From Kosakonia cowanii JCM 10956 = DSM 18146 (lineage in GTDB: Bacteria > Pseudomonadota > Gammaproteobacteria > Enterobacterales > Enterobacteriaceae), in the NCBI RefSeq assembly GCF_001975225.1, contig NZ_CP019445.1, positions 4,402,001 through 4,466,000 of the forward strand: a DNA stretch of 64,000 bases, in the 5' to 3' direction. This document shows positions 52,302 through 62,354 of the stretch, piece after piece. The notes beneath the pieces are model-generated. The model was given only the letters and a program-made list of their open reading frames with translations, was not told the origin of the DNA and ran no database searches. Made by a program: the position numbers and the translations under genes. Each line of letters starts with the position of its first letter. Positions within the stretch are counted from its first letter, which is position 1.

Positions 52302-54443
52302 GTGTCCCGTATTATTATGCTGATCCCTACCGGAACCAGCGTCGGCCTGACCAGCGTCAGCCTTGGCGTGATCCGTGCTATGGAACGCAAAGGCGTTCGT
52401 CTGAGCGTCTTTAAACCGATCGCCCAGCCACGTGCGGGCGGCGATGCGCCTGACCAGACCACCACTATCGTGCGCGCCAACTCCGGGCTGCCGGCGGCTG
52501 AACCGCTGAAAATGAGCCACGTCGAGTCGCTGCTCTCCAGCAATCAGAAAGATGTGCTGATGGAAGAGATCATCGCCCGCTACCACGAAAGCAGCAAAGA
52601 CGCTGAAGTGGTGCTGGTTGAAGGCCTGGTCCCGACCCGTAAACACCAGTTCGCCCAGTCCCTGAACTTCGAAATCGCGAAAACGCTGAATGCGGAAATC
52701 GTCTTCGTCATGTCCCAGGGCACTGACACGCAGGAGCAGCTGAAAGAGCGCATCGAGCTGACGCGCAACAGCTTCGGCGGCGTGAAAAACAGCAACATCA
52801 CCGGCGTTATCGTCAACAAACTGAACGCCCCGGTTGATGAGCAGGGCCGTACGCGCCCGGATCTCTCTGAGATCTTTGATGACTCCTCAAAAGCAAAAGT
52901 GGTGCATATCGATCCGGCGCAGCTGCAAGAGACCAGCTCTCTGCCCGTGCTGGGCGCGGTGCCGTGGAGCTTCGATCTCATCGCCACCCGTGCGATCGAT
53001 ATGGCGCGCCACCTGAATGCGACCATCATCAACGAAGGCGACATCAAAACCCGCCGCGTGAAGTCCGTCACCTTCTGTGCGCGCAGCATTCCGCACATGC
53101 TGGAACACTTCCGTCCGGGCTCGCTGCTGGTGACCTCTGCCGATCGTCCTGACGTGCTGGTTGCTGCCTGCCTGGCGGCGATGAACGGCGTTGAGATTGG
53201 TGCCGTGCTGCTGACCGGCGGCTACGAGATGGAAGAGAGCGTGCGCAAGCTGTGCGAACGCGCGTTTGCCACCGGCCTGCCGGTATTTATGGTGAACACC
53301 AACACCTGGCAGACCTCCCTGAGCCTGCAGAGCTTCAACCTGGAAGTGCCGGTTGACGATAACGAGCGTATTGAAAACGTGCAGGAGTACGTTGCCCGTT
53401 ACATCAACGCGCAGTGGATCGACTCCCTGACCGCCACCTCCGAGCGCAGCCGTCGCCTCTCGCCGCCAGCCTTCCGTTACCAGCTGACCGAGCTGGCGCG
53501 TAAAGCGGGCAAACGCGTCGTACTGCCGGAAGGCGACGAGCCGCGTACCGTGAAAGCGGCCGCTATCTGTGCCGAACGTGGTATCGCGACCTGTATCCTG
53601 CTGGGCAACCCGGATGAGATCAATCGCGTTGCGGCAGCACAGGGTGTTGAGCTGGGCGCCGGTATCGAAATCGTCGATCCGGACGTGGTGCGTGAAAGCT
53701 ACGTCGCTCGCCTGGTTGAGCTGCGTAAGAGCAAAGGCATGACCGAAGCCGTGGCGCGCGAACAGCTGGAAGACAACGTGGTGCTCGGCACGCTGATGCT
53801 GGAGCAGGATGAAGTTGACGGCCTGGTTTCCGGTGCGGTTCACACCACTGCGAACACCATTCGCCCGCCGCTGCAGCTGATTAAAACTGCGCCGGGCAGC
53901 TCGCTGGTCTCCTCCGTGTTCTTTATGCTACTGCCGGAACAGGTTTATGTTTACGGTGACTGTGCAATCAACCCGGATCCGACCGCTGAGCAGCTGGCCG
54001 AGATCGCGATTCAGTCCGCTGACTCCGCGACCGCGTTCGGCATCGAGCCGCGCGTGGCGATGCTCTCCTACTCCACCGGCAACTCCGGCGCGGGTAGCGA
54101 CGTTGAGAAAGTGCGTGAAGCGACTCGCCTGGCGCAGGAAAAACGTCCTGACCTGGTTATCGACGGTCCGCTGCAGTATGACGCCGCGGTCATGGCGGAT
54201 GTGGCGAAATCCAAAGCGCCGAACTCGCCGGTTGCCGGTCGCGCTACCGTGTTCATCTTCCCGGATCTGAACACCGGTAACACCACCTACAAAGCGGTAC
54301 AGCGCTCTGCCGACCTGATCTCCATCGGGCCGATGCTGCAGGGTATGCGCAAGCCGGTGAACGACCTCTCTCGTGGCGCGCTGGTAGACGATATCGTCTA
54401 CACCATCGCTCTGACCGCGATTCAGGCGTCCCAGCAGCAGTAA
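52302..54443 (+). CDS. pta: Phosphate acetyltransferase
   Basis: Pta converts acetyl-CoA and phosphate to acetyl phosphate and CoA. The 713-residue long-form enzyme has an N-terminal P-loop BioD-like domain ([17 protein letters not shown]), a central DRTGG domain (about 215-330) and a C-terminal catalytic phosphotransacetylase domain from about residue 390 ([33 protein letters not shown]). It starts with GTG, as in E. coli, with AGAGGA 8-13 bases upstream. Confidence 0.99.
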   Translation: MSRIIMLIPTGTSVGLTSVSLGVIRAMERKGVRLSVFKPIAQPRAGGDAPDQTTTIVRANSGLPAAEPLKMSHVESLLSSNQKDVLMEEIIARYHESSKDAEVVLVEGLVPTRKHQFAQSLNFEIAKTLNAEIVFVMSQGTDTQEQLKERIELTRNSFGGVKNSNITGVIVNKLNAPVDEQGRTRPDLSEIFDDSSKAKVVHIDPAQLQETSSLPVLGAVPWSFDLIATRAIDMARHLNATIINEGDIKTRRVKSVTFCARSIPHMLEHFRPGSLLVTSADRPDVLVAACLAAMNGVEIGAVLLTGGYEMEESVRKLCERAFATGLPVFMVNTNTWQTSLSLQSFNLEVPVDDNERIENVQEYVARYINAQWIDSLTATSERSRRLSPPAFRYQLTELARKAGKRVVLPEGDEPRTVKAAAICAERGIATCILLGNPDEINRVAAAQGVELGAGIEIVDPDVVRESYVARLVELRKSKGMTEAVAREQLEDNVVLGTLMLEQDEVDGLVSGAVHTTANTIRPPLQLIKTAPGSSLVSSVFFMLLPEQVYVYGDCAINPDPTAEQLAEIAIQSADSATAFGIEPRVAMLSYSTGNSGAGSDVEKVREATRLAQEKRPDLVIDGPLQYDAAVMADVAKSKAPNSPVAGRATVFIFPDLNTGNTTYKAVQRSADLISIGPMLQGMRKPVNDLSRGALVDDIVYTIALTAIQASQQQ

Positions 54444-54446
54444 GAT

Positions 54447-54578
54447 GTCGGATGGCGGCTGCGCCTTATCCGACCTACGGTTTGATAAGCTTCTCCGCCA
54501 CCAGACAAAAAAGGCGACCTTCGGGTCGCCTTTTTTATACTGAGCAGTGTAGGCCGGATAAGCGCAGCGCCATCCGGC
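54447..54578. repeat. Inverted REP pair enclosing the pta terminator
   Basis: A plus-oriented REP (GTCGGATGGCG...TTATCCGACCTAC, 54447-54478) begins 4 bases after pta. A minus-oriented REP (GTAGGCCGGATAA...CATCCGGC, 54549-54578) follows. The intrinsic terminator at 54507-54536 sits between them. Confidence 0.9.
54507..54536 (+). terminator. pta terminator
   Basis: AAAAAAGGCGACC (54507-54519) pairs with GGTCGCCTTTTTT (54524-54536) around a TTCG tetraloop. This is a very stable intrinsic terminator, able to work on both strands. Confidence 0.92.
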
Positions 54579-54613
54579 AAAAAACACACCCTCCGCAGCC
54601 GCAAACCGGCAAT

Positions 54614-54642
54614 AAAAAAGCGACCCTTAAGGTCGCTTTTTT
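54614..54642 (-). terminator. yfcD terminator
   Basis: AAAAAAGCGACC (54614-54625) pairs with GGTCGCTTTTTT (54631-54642), 17 bases past the yfcD stop. Its stem sequence resembles the pta terminator. Confidence 0.88.
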
Positions 54643-54659
54643 CTGCAAAGCAAAAGAGG

Positions 54660-55208
54660 TTACTCCGTCTCCTGCTCGCGCTTTTCCACATCATTGCTGG
54701 CGTTACGGCTCATCCACAGCGCCAGCGCTTTCAGCGAATCATCGGTAAACTCGTCGCAGCGGGCGGTGATCTCTTCCGACGTCATCCAGAAGACCTCACT
54801 CACCTCCTCTTCCTGCAGGGCAAACGGCCCATGGGAGACGCAGCTGAACAGCCCGCCCCACACCCGACAATGCTCATCTTCAAAGTAGAACTGACCATGC
54901 TCGGCAAACGGTACGCCGGCAATGCCCAGCTCCTCTTCCGCTTCGCGGCGCGCGGACTCCAACAGGTTTTCACCCGCCTGCACCACGCCGCCCGCGGTGG
55001 CGTCCAGCTTACCGGGCATAAAGTCTTTTAGCTCGGTACGACGCTGCACCAGAATATTGCCCATCCCGTCATGCACAACAATATAGGTTGCGCGATGACG
55101 CAGGCACTGCGCGCGCATTTGCTCCCGGCTGGCCTGAGCAATCACCTCATTGTCTTCGTTGACAATATCTACCCATTCCATGCCTGCAAAATGACTCTGT
55201 TCCACCAT
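54660..55208 (-). CDS. yfcD: Nudix hydrolase YfcD
   Basis: A 182-residue Nudix-family protein. The Nudix box [22 protein letters not shown] lies near residues 75-97 (written here across its key G, REAEEE). The N-terminal [11 protein letters not shown] and WMTSEEI segments match the IPP-isomerase-like subgroup. The substrate is unproven. The ATG gives MVEQ; the next codon GTG could also start. E. coli has yfcC between pta and yfcD; it is absent here. Confidence 0.94.
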   Translation of the reverse strand: MVEQSHFAGMEWVDIVNEDNEVIAQASREQMRAQCLRHRATYIVVHDGMGNILVQRRTELKDFMPGKLDATAGGVVQAGENLLESARREAEEELGIAGVPFAEHGQFYFEDEHCRVWGGLFSCVSHGPFALQEEEVSEVFWMTSEEITARCDEFTDDSLKALALWMSRNASNDVEKREQETE

Positions 55209-55262
55209 CGGGACATCTTCTCTTTATGGCGCTCTTACGGCGCGTTTCGGTTGACGGGTAAA

Positions 55263-55817
55263 TTACGGATTAATCGCAACCTGCGCAATAACCCGCTGAT
55301 CATTAAGTGCGATAACACGTAACATATTCTCTTCCAGCATGCCGTAGCTGGCGGCAAACCCACCTTTCGGGATAGAGACCGAGCCGGGGTTGAAGTGCAC
55401 AATCTCACCACGCTTCTCGGCAACCGGAATATGGGTATGCCCATACACCAGCACATCGCCTGCTTCCAGCGGCGGAATATTCTCCGCGCCGAAGAGATGG
55501 CCGTGGGTCAAAAACAGGCGGCACGCGGGTAATAAAACCTGCTGCCAGGGCGCGGTAATGGGAAAGCGCAGCAGCATCTGATCCACTTCGCTGTCGCAGT
55601 TGCCGCGCACGGCGATAATCCGGCTGGCCTGCGTATTGAGCCGTTCTGCCACCTGCGCCGGATTATACCCCTCCGGCAGCGCGTTACGCGGCCCGTGATT
55701 AAGTACATCGCCAAGCAGAACCAGCCAGCGGGCGCCGCTTTGCGCGAACCGTTCCAGTATGCGTTCCGTCGCGGGCAACGACCCGTGAATATCCGATGCA
55801 AACATCAGTTTCATCAC
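55263..55817 (-). CDS. yfcE: Metal-dependent phosphodiesterase YfcE
   Basis: A 184-residue calcineurin-like metallophosphoesterase, reported in E. coli as a manganese-dependent phosphodiesterase on artificial substrates. Metal motifs in order: ASDIHGS, LLGDVLNHGPRN, RGNCD, THGHLFG and YGHTHIP. It lies between yfcD and yfcF, all on the minus strand. Confidence 0.96.
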   Translation of the reverse strand: MMKLMFASDIHGSLPATERILERFAQSGARWLVLLGDVLNHGPRNALPEGYNPAQVAERLNTQASRIIAVRGNCDSEVDQMLLRFPITAPWQQVLLPACRLFLTHGHLFGAENIPPLEAGDVLVYGHTHIPVAEKRGEIVHFNPGSVSIPKGGFAASYGMLEENMLRVIALNDQRVIAQVAINP

Positions 55818-55870
55818 TGCACCTCTTTGAAAAAAAAACGCCCTTATGATACCGGAACGCGAACCGCTTA

Positions 55871-56590
<720 letters not shown>

Positions 56591-56649
56591 TCATTACCGG
56601 GAACACCTATACTTAACAGGCGACGCCCATTCCGCTCACAGGAGTTTCG

Positions 56650-57279
56650 ATGATAGACCTCTATTTCGCCCCGACACCGAACGGCCATAAGATCACGCTG
56701 TTTCTCGAAGAGGCCGGGCTGCCGTATCGTCTGATCCGCGTAGATATTAGTAAAGGCGAGCAGTTTCGCCCGGAATTTTTAGATATCTCACCGAATAATA
56801 AGATCCCGGCGATTGTCGATCATGAACCCGCCGACGGCGGCGCGCCGCTCAGCCTGTTCGAATCGGGCGAGATCCTGCTCTATCTGGCAGAAAAATCCGG
56901 CCAGCTCCTGAGCGGTGAACTGCGCGAGCGTCATGTCACGCTACAGTGGCTATTCTGGCAAGTAGCGGGACTGGGGCCGATGCTCGGGCAGAATCATCAC
57001 TTTAACCACTTCGCGCCACAGCCGGTGCCCTATGCCATTGAGCGCTACCAGGTGGAAACGCAGCGGCTCTACCAGGTGATGAATAAACGTCTTGAGCAGG
57101 TGCCATGGCTGGCGGGCCAGCACTACAGCATTGCGGATATCGCTGCCTGGCCCTGGATTAACTCCCACGCGCGCCAGCGTATTACGCTTGAGGATTACCC
57201 GGCGGTCTTTAACTGGTTTGAGCGCATTCGCACGCGCCCGGCCACCGAGAGTGCATTGCAGAAAGCGCAGCTGCCATAA
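56650..57279 (+). CDS. yfcG: Glutathione transferase / disulfide-bond reductase YfcG
   Basis: A 209-residue Nu-class glutathione transferase. Residues 1-80 form the thioredoxin fold (IDLYFAPTPNGHKITLFLEEAG; NNKIPAIVDHE; LFESGEILLYLAEK). E. coli YfcG binds glutathione disulfide and acts as a GSH-dependent disulfide reductase. CAGGAG lies upstream of the ATG. It diverges from yfcF. folX, which follows in E. coli, is missing. Confidence 0.95.
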   Translation: MIDLYFAPTPNGHKITLFLEEAGLPYRLIRVDISKGEQFRPEFLDISPNNKIPAIVDHEPADGGAPLSLFESGEILLYLAEKSGQLLSGELRERHVTLQWLFWQVAGLGPMLGQNHHFNHFAPQPVPYAIERYQVETQRLYQVMNKRLEQVPWLAGQHYSIADIAAWPWINSHARQRITLEDYPAVFNWFERIRTRPATESALQKAQLP

Positions 57280-57318
57280 GCTGCGCGTTTTAAGGATAAT
57301 CACGCTTCGGAGGGAAGC

Positions 57319-58215
57319 ATGAAGATACTCGTTACTGGCGGTACTGGCCTGATTGGCCACCATCTGATCCCCCGTCTGCTGGAGCTGCACCACAGCGTAA
57401 CGGTGGTCACGCGAAATCCGGCCAAAGCGCAGCAAAAGCTTGATGCCCGCGTCAGCTTGCTGAAGGGGCTTAACGATCTTACGGATCTCAACACCTTTGA
57501 TGCGGTGATCAATCTTGCGGGCGAGCCGATTGCTGATAAGCGCTGGACCGAGGAGCAGAAACAGCGCTTATGCAACAGCCGCTGGCAGATTACGCAGCAA
57601 CTGGCGGATCTGATCAAAGCCAGCGACAACCCACCGCAGGTGCTGATCTCCGGTTCCGCCTGCGGCTATTACGGCGATCTCGGCGAAGTGGTGGTAACAG
57701 AACAGGAGCCGCCGCATAACGAGTTTACCCATAAGCTCTGCGCGCGCTGGGAGCAGATCGCCTGCGAAGCGCAAAGCGACCGCACCCGCGTCTGCCTGCT
57801 GCGCACCGGCGTGGTGTTGACGCCGAAAGGCGGCATTCTCGGCAAGCTGCTGCCGCTCTTCCGCCTTGGTCTCGGCGGGCCGATTGGCTCGGGTCGGCAA
57901 TATATGGCCTGGATCCATATCGACGATATGGTCAACGCTATCCTCTGGCTGCTGGATAACGATCTGCGCGGGCCGTTTAATATGGTCGCGCCCTACCCGG
58001 TGCGTAATGAGCAGTTCGCTCATGCGCTTGGCCATGCCCTGCATCGCCCGGCGTTTATGCGCGCGCCCGCCACGGCCGTGCGCCTGATGATGGGGGAATC
58101 CTCGGTGCTGGTGCTCGGCGGCCAGCGCGCGCTGCCTAAACGCCTGCAAGAGGCCGGGTTTGCCTTTCGCTGGCACGATCTCGAAGAGGCGTTGACGGAT
58201 GTGGTAAACACATAA
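57319..58215 (+). CDS. yfcH: TIGR01777-type NAD(P)-binding epimerase-like protein YfcH
   Basis: A 298-residue extended SDR protein of the TIGR01777/SulA-like epimerase group. The nucleotide motif is [14 protein letters not shown] at the N terminus. [10 protein letters not shown] carries the tyrosine-type active-site region, and a DUF1731 C-terminal segment follows. Its function is unknown. It follows yfcG by 39 bases, with GGAGGGA before the ATG. Confidence 0.95.
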   Translation: MKILVTGGTGLIGHHLIPRLLELHHSVTVVTRNPAKAQQKLDARVSLLKGLNDLTDLNTFDAVINLAGEPIADKRWTEEQKQRLCNSRWQITQQLADLIKASDNPPQVLISGSACGYYGDLGEVVVTEQEPPHNEFTHKLCARWEQIACEAQSDRTRVCLLRTGVVLTPKGGILGKLLPLFRLGLGGPIGSGRQYMAWIHIDDMVNAILWLLDNDLRGPFNMVAPYPVRNEQFAHALGHALHRPAFMRAPATAVRLMMGESSVLVLGGQRALPKRLQEAGFAFRWHDLEEALTDVVNT

Positions 58216-58280
58216 ATTTTGTCGCCTTGAGCCTGGGATGATGGTGGTAAGCTACGCCTTTTGAAGCAAAAGGGCTGCCA

Positions 58281-58853
58281 TTGACCAGGTCGCAAAAAAT
58301 CCGTCTCTTCGCACTCTGTCTGCTGCTTCTGATATGGGCGCTGTGGATGTGGGAGAGCACCCGACTGGGCGTCACGGTTTTTATGCGTGACGATGCGCCC
58401 GATACGCCAGTGCTGCTGGCGGTTGCCCTGCTGACTGGCCTCTGGTGTGGCTGGCGCAGGGCAGTACGCGGTGAGGCGAGCGCATTTAACGCATTAGCCC
58501 CGTGGCAGCTTTTCCTCTGCGTCGCGGCCTTTGTTGGCGTCACGCTGCTTAATGTGCCGGAAGGCTGGGTGCGCCTGACCGCAGGCGAAACGATAAGGAG
58601 CGAGGTAACCTTTCGCCTCACCTACCCCGGCCCTTCGCTCGGGCGTAAAAGCCACTGCGAAGCGGGCCTACGCATTGACGATGCATGGCTCGGGCGGTTG
58701 GTCACGCTGTGCACCCACACAGAGAGCGTGCCGCGCGACGCCAGCTCGGTGCAGGTCGAAAAACGCACCGCTGCACGCGGTGCCTGGTTTACCCGCTACC
58801 GTTTTATCGCTGAGAATGGCAAAACCTACGCCTGGCAGCCTGCTACCCCCTAA
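58281..58853 (+). CDS. Small membrane protein of unknown function, paralog A
   Basis: I do not recognise this family. The 190 residues have three hydrophobic segments (about 7-24, 43-58, 75-91) and a C-terminal soluble domain (92-190). By positive-inside rules that domain faces the periplasm, where Cys126 and Cys144 could form a disulfide. The start is TTG at 58281, since no ATG or GTG precedes the first helix. It shares about half its C-terminal residues with the protein at 59424-59987 (NVPE.W, EVTF, AGLR..DAWL, LCT, ARGA.FT.YRFI). It lies between yfcH and a GNAT gene. Confidence 0.8.
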   Translation: MTRSQKIRLFALCLLLLIWALWMWESTRLGVTVFMRDDAPDTPVLLAVALLTGLWCGWRRAVRGEASAFNALAPWQLFLCVAAFVGVTLLNVPEGWVRLTAGETIRSEVTFRLTYPGPSLGRKSHCEAGLRIDDAWLGRLVTLCTHTESVPRDASSVQVEKRTAARGAWFTRYRFIAENGKTYAWQPATP

Positions 58854-58921
58854 TTTTTGTGGCACTCGCGCGCGCCTTTGCAGTGCTAAGCTTCTTCGTT
58901 TGATTCTCACAAGGATGCGTC

Positions 58922-59419
58922 ATGACGTTGCAGACCCCCCGTTTTACCCTGACGCCGTTTCAGGCGTCTGACTGGCCCTTCTTTTTGCAGATACGTCAGG
59001 ATAAAAGCGTGATGCGCTATATGGCGGAGATCGCCTCTGAAAGCCAGATCCGCACCCTGTTTGAAGATCGGCTTAACGATCCGAATGCCTTTGTGATCCG
59101 CGATGAACAGGGTCATGCAATTGGCGATGTCGGCCTGCGTCCGAGCCCACATCTTTTGCAGGAAGCGGATGTCGGCTACTCAATCCTGCCTGAAGCGCAA
59201 GGCCAGGGCGTGGCCTCAGAAGTGCTGGCGGTACTCTGCGACTTCGCTTTTCGTGAGCGCGATATTCACGCCCTTAACGCGTGGGTGCTGTCGGACAACC
59301 TCGGCTCGGTGCGGGTGCTGGAGAAGAGCGGTTTCACGCGCGTACAGGTGCTGGAGCAGGCCTATTTGCTGCGCGGGAAATATTATGATGACTGGATCTA
59401 TCGCCGTGAAAAGCACTAA
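58922..59419 (+). CDS. GNAT acetyltransferase, RimJ/RimL-like
   Basis: A 165-residue GNAT protein of the Acetyltransf_3 (RimJ/RimL) type. It starts LQTPRFTLTPFQASDW and has motif A at VGYSILPEAQGQGVASEVL and the C-terminal NLGSVRVLEKSGF, both hallmark features. The acceptor is unknown. It lies between two paralogous membrane proteins and ends 4 bases before the second, suggesting a shared transcript. AAGGA precedes the ATG. Confidence 0.9.
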   Translation: MTLQTPRFTLTPFQASDWPFFLQIRQDKSVMRYMAEIASESQIRTLFEDRLNDPNAFVIRDEQGHAIGDVGLRPSPHLLQEADVGYSILPEAQGQGVASEVLAVLCDFAFRERDIHALNAWVLSDNLGSVRVLEKSGFTRVQVLEQAYLLRGKYYDDWIYRREKH

Positions 59420-59423
59420 GAGG

Positions 59424-59987
59424 ATGTTCAAATCAGCCAAAGCGAAAGCCACTCTCGGGGTTGTGATCTTCTTTTTGTGGGTGATATGGCTGCTTTTCTC
59501 CAGCGGTTTTAGCCACAAGGTCTATCTGAAAAACGGTGAGCCGGATCCCTGGATTATCCTGATCGTTGCCGTGCTGGTGGGATTGTTGGCGGCCTGGCGC
59601 GGCCCCTTTACGACGCTGCGCAATAAGCTGCTTTGTTTTGTTGTCCTGTGTTTGCTTAGCCTCGCAACCCTGTGGAACGTGCCGGAAGCGTGGGTAAAGT
59701 TTACCGCAAGCGAAATAGTAGAGAGGGAGGTGACCTTTACTATTGGTCACCCAGGCCCGCCCATCACCCGCACCAACCGTTGCCCGGCGGGGCTGCGCTT
59801 TTATGATGCGTGGTTAAACCGCCCGATTGAACTCTGCACCCGCGACGCGCTTGTGCCGCCTGGCGCGCGAACGGTTCAGCTTGAGAAGCGGGTCTCCGCA
59901 CGTGGGGCGATATTTACCCATTACCGTTTTATTTCCGCCTCGGGCATTCCGCAAGGCTGGTGGCCGGTTAATCGCCCGGATAAGTGA
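59424..59987 (+). CDS. Small membrane protein of unknown function, paralog B
   Basis: The 187 residues have three hydrophobic segments (about 9-25, 43-58, 69-84) and a periplasmic-type C-terminal domain with Cys120 and Cys138. The sequence is homologous to the protein at 58281-58853: the first tryptophan of helix 1 falls at residue 19 in both, and the C-terminal domains match at roughly half of positions. ATG 59424 is chosen on that alignment; a GTG at 59406 inside the GNAT gene is the alternative. Function unknown. Confidence 0.8.
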   Translation: MFKSAKAKATLGVVIFFLWVIWLLFSSGFSHKVYLKNGEPDPWIILIVAVLVGLLAAWRGPFTTLRNKLLCFVVLCLLSLATLWNVPEAWVKFTASEIVEREVTFTIGHPGPPITRTNRCPAGLRFYDAWLNRPIELCTRDALVPPGARTVQLEKRVSARGAIFTHYRFISASGIPQGWWPVNRPDK

Positions 59988-60004
59988 CAGTGCGACGGTG
60001 CAGT

Positions 60005-60081
60005 GCCGGATGGCGGCGTTCGCCTTATCCGGCCTACAACTGCACTCCCCCGTAGGCCTGATAAGCGCAGCGCCATCAGGC
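60005..60081. repeat. Inverted REP pair after paralog B and hisP
   Basis: A plus-oriented REP (GCCGGATGGCGG...CCGGCCTAC, 60005-60037) faces a minus-oriented REP (GTAGGCCTGATAA...CATCAGGC, 60052-60081). They lie between two convergent transcription units and probably form their shared 3' structure. Confidence 0.88.
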
Positions 60082-60090
60082 AATCATGGC

Positions 60091-60867
60091 TTACTTCAGC
60101 GATCCCTTGAGGAACTGCTGCAAGCGCAGGCTTTTCGGGTTGCCGAACAGCTCATCTGGCGTGCCCTCTTCTTCAATTTTGCCCTGATGGAGGAAGATCA
60201 CGTGGCTGGAGACATCGCGGGCAAAGCCCATTTCGTGGGTAACCACCACCATGGTTTTCCCCTCTTCTGCCAACTTCTGCATGATGCGCAACACTTCACC
60301 CACTAGTTCCGGGTCGAGGGCTGAGGTTGGTTCATCGAACAGCAGCACTTCCGGCTCCATCGCCAGCGCACGGGCAATCGACACGCGCTGCTGCTGGCCG
60401 CCGGAGAGATGCACCGGATACTTGATCTGCTGCATCGCATCGATACCCACTTTCGCCAGGTATTTTACCGCCCGCTCGCGCGCCTCCTGCTTGCTCAACC
60501 CCAGCACCTGAATCGGCGCTTCCATCACGTTCTCCAGCACCGTCATGTGGCTCCACAAATTGAAGTGCTGGAACACCATCGTCAGGCGCGTGCGCAGCAG
60601 ACGCAGCTGATTCTTATCGGCGACTTTCAGCTGGCCATCTTTGTCGCGCACCAGATTGATATTCTGCCCGCTCACCACAATGGTGCCTTCGCTCGGTTTC
60701 TCAAGGAAGTTGATGCAGCGCAGGAAGGTGCTTTTGCCGGAGCCGGAAGAGCCGATGATGCTAATCACATCCCCGGCGTTAGCCCGCAACGACACGCCTT
60801 TCAGAACTTCATGCTCGCCGTAGCGCTTATGCAGATCGGTAACGTTTAATTTATTCTCAGACATCAT
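60091..60867 (-). CDS. hisP: Histidine/lysine-arginine-ornithine ABC transporter ATPase
   Basis: HisP is the ATPase of the HisQMP2 importer that works with HisJ and ArgT. It has 258 residues, with Walker [11 protein letters not shown] near residue 38, ABC signature LSGGQQQR, Walker [14 protein letters not shown] and the switch His in [10 protein letters not shown]. It is the last gene of the operon, 4 bases after hisM. Confidence 0.99.
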   Translation of the reverse strand: MMSENKLNVTDLHKRYGEHEVLKGVSLRANAGDVISIIGSSGSGKSTFLRCINFLEKPSEGTIVVSGQNINLVRDKDGQLKVADKNQLRLLRTRLTMVFQHFNLWSHMTVLENVMEAPIQVLGLSKQEARERAVKYLAKVGIDAMQQIKYPVHLSGGQQQRVSIARALAMEPEVLLFDEPTSALDPELVGEVLRIMQKLAEEGKTMVVVTHEMGFARDVSSHVIFLHQGKIEEEGTPDELFGNPKSLRLQQFLKGSLK

Positions 60868-60871
60868 GCTC

Positions 60872-61588
60872 TCAGTGCGTCGAAGAGGGCTTCATATGCT
60901 GTAAAAAGCGCTTTTCCGCCCGGCGGAAGAGGCTAATCAGAACATACGAAATAATGAGATAGAGCACCGCCGCGATACCAAACGCCGTAAAGGGCTGGTA
61001 GGTGGCGGAGTTAATATCACGGGCGATTTTCAGCAGATCCGGCACCGTCGCGGTAAAGGCCAGCGCCGTGGAGTGCAGCATCAGGATCACCTCGTTGCTG
61101 TAGGCCGGCAGCGCGATACGCAGCGCCGAAGGCAAAATAATGCAGCGGTACATTTTAAAAGATGAGAAGCCATACGCCCGCGCCGCTTCAATTTCACCGT
61201 GCGGCACCGAGCGGATCGCCCCGGCGAAAATCTCGGTGGTATAGGCGCAGGTGTTGAGCGTCAGCGCCAGCACCGTACAGTTGAGGCCGCTGCGGAAAAA
61301 GGCGTTTAACAGCTCGGTGCCTTTTACGATCTCCAGCGTGTACATGCCGGAGTAGAAGACCAGTAGCTGCACATAGAGCGGCGTGCCGCGAAAGATATAG
61401 GTGAATAACCAGATCGGGAAACAGATAAATTTGTTGCTGGAGACGCGCCCAATCGCGAGAAACAGCGCCAGTATGCCGCCCATCACCACAGAAGCGATCA
61501 GCAGCCATAACGTAATCGCCACGCCGGTAATGCGGTAGCCATCGCTCCAGAGCAGGGATTGCCAGTACTCCTGAATAATCTCAATCAC
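60872..61588 (-). CDS. hisM: Histidine ABC transporter permease HisM
   Basis: A 238-residue permease with five predicted helices. The EAA loop that contacts HisP is [30 protein letters not shown]. It pairs with HisQ in the membrane. Its start overlaps the hisQ stop by 4 bases. Confidence 0.98.
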   Translation of the reverse strand: MIEIIQEYWQSLLWSDGYRITGVAITLWLLIASVVMGGILALFLAIGRVSSNKFICFPIWLFTYIFRGTPLYVQLLVFYSGMYTLEIVKGTELLNAFFRSGLNCTVLALTLNTCAYTTEIFAGAIRSVPHGEIEAARAYGFSSFKMYRCIILPSALRIALPAYSNEVILMLHSTALAFTATVPDLLKIARDINSATYQPFTAFGIAAVLYLIISYVLISLFRRAEKRFLQHMKPSSTH

Positions 61589-62271
61589 AGGTCGGCCCTC
61601 TTCACACCCACCGAGTAGCGGCGTTCAAGCAGCAGCAGGACGCCGTTGGAGGCCGTGGTAAAAATGAGATAGATCGCGCCGCAGACAATGGCGAAGTAGA
61701 ACGGCTCCCAGGTGCTTTTGCCGGCGAGCTGGGTCGCTTTCACCACATCTTCCAGCCCGAGTAAGGAGACCAGCGCCGTCGCTTTCAGGATCACCTGCCA
61801 GTTGTTGCCGATGCCCGGCAGCGCAAAACGCATCATCGCCGGAAACAGAATACGGCGGAACACCTGGCGGCCGGTAAAGCCAAACGCCGTCGCCGCTTCA
61901 ATCTGCCCTTTCGGCACCGCCATAAAAGCGCCGCGAAAGGTTTCGGTAAAGTAAGCGCCGTAAATAAAGCCGAGGGTAATGATACCGGCCACCATCGGAT
62001 CGATATCCAGCTGCGCCATGCCGAGCGCGTCGGTAATGGCGTTAAGGGCAATTTGCAGGCCGTAGAAGATAAGCAGCATCAGCACCAGATCGGGCACGCC
62101 GCGAATAAGGGTGGTGTAACCTTCAAAAATCAGCGCCAGCGCGCGGCTTTTGGAGAGCTTTGCGCCTGCGCCCGCCAGGCCAATCAGCACCGCCAGCACC
62201 ACGGAGCTGAGCGCCAGCTCGAGGGTCACCAGCGCGCCCTGGAATATCACTTGAGAAAACCCGTGCAGCAT
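61585..62271 (-). CDS. hisQ: Histidine ABC transporter permease HisQ
   Basis: A 228-residue permease partner of HisM, with EAA loop QIEAATAFGFTGRQVFRRILFPAMMRFALPG. The ATG at 62271 (MLHGFSQVIFQGALV) matches E. coli; an open frame of 22 codons upstream overlaps the hisJ-hisQ hairpin and is unlikely to be translated. Confidence 0.98.
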   Translation of the reverse strand: MLHGFSQVIFQGALVTLELALSSVVLAVLIGLAGAGAKLSKSRALALIFEGYTTLIRGVPDLVLMLLIFYGLQIALNAITDALGMAQLDIDPMVAGIITLGFIYGAYFTETFRGAFMAVPKGQIEAATAFGFTGRQVFRRILFPAMMRFALPGIGNNWQVILKATALVSLLGLEDVVKATQLAGKSTWEPFYFAIVCGAIYLIFTTASNGVLLLLERRYSVGVKRADL

Positions 62272-62311
62272 GCAGCCTGTCCTGTCGTGTGTGGTGTTTG
62301 CCGTGTCTCTT

Positions 62312-62331
62312 CCCCTCCCTTGCGGGAGGGG
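62312..62331 (-). other. GC-rich hairpin between hisJ and hisQ
   Basis: CCCCTCCC/GGGAGGGG (62312-62319, 62324-62331), an 8-bp stem with a 4-base loop, lies 23 bases after hisJ. No T-run follows on the minus strand. It may let the abundant binding-protein mRNA outlast the permease mRNA, the role played by a REP at this spot in Salmonella. Confidence 0.7.
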
Positions 62332-62354
62332 TCGCACGTTAATAGGGTGTGGGA

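Noticed and set aside
59406..59423. GTG start for membrane paralog B inside the GNAT gene
   Set aside because: Alignment with paralog A places the N terminus at ATG 59424. It remains possible because AGAGG directly abuts that ATG.
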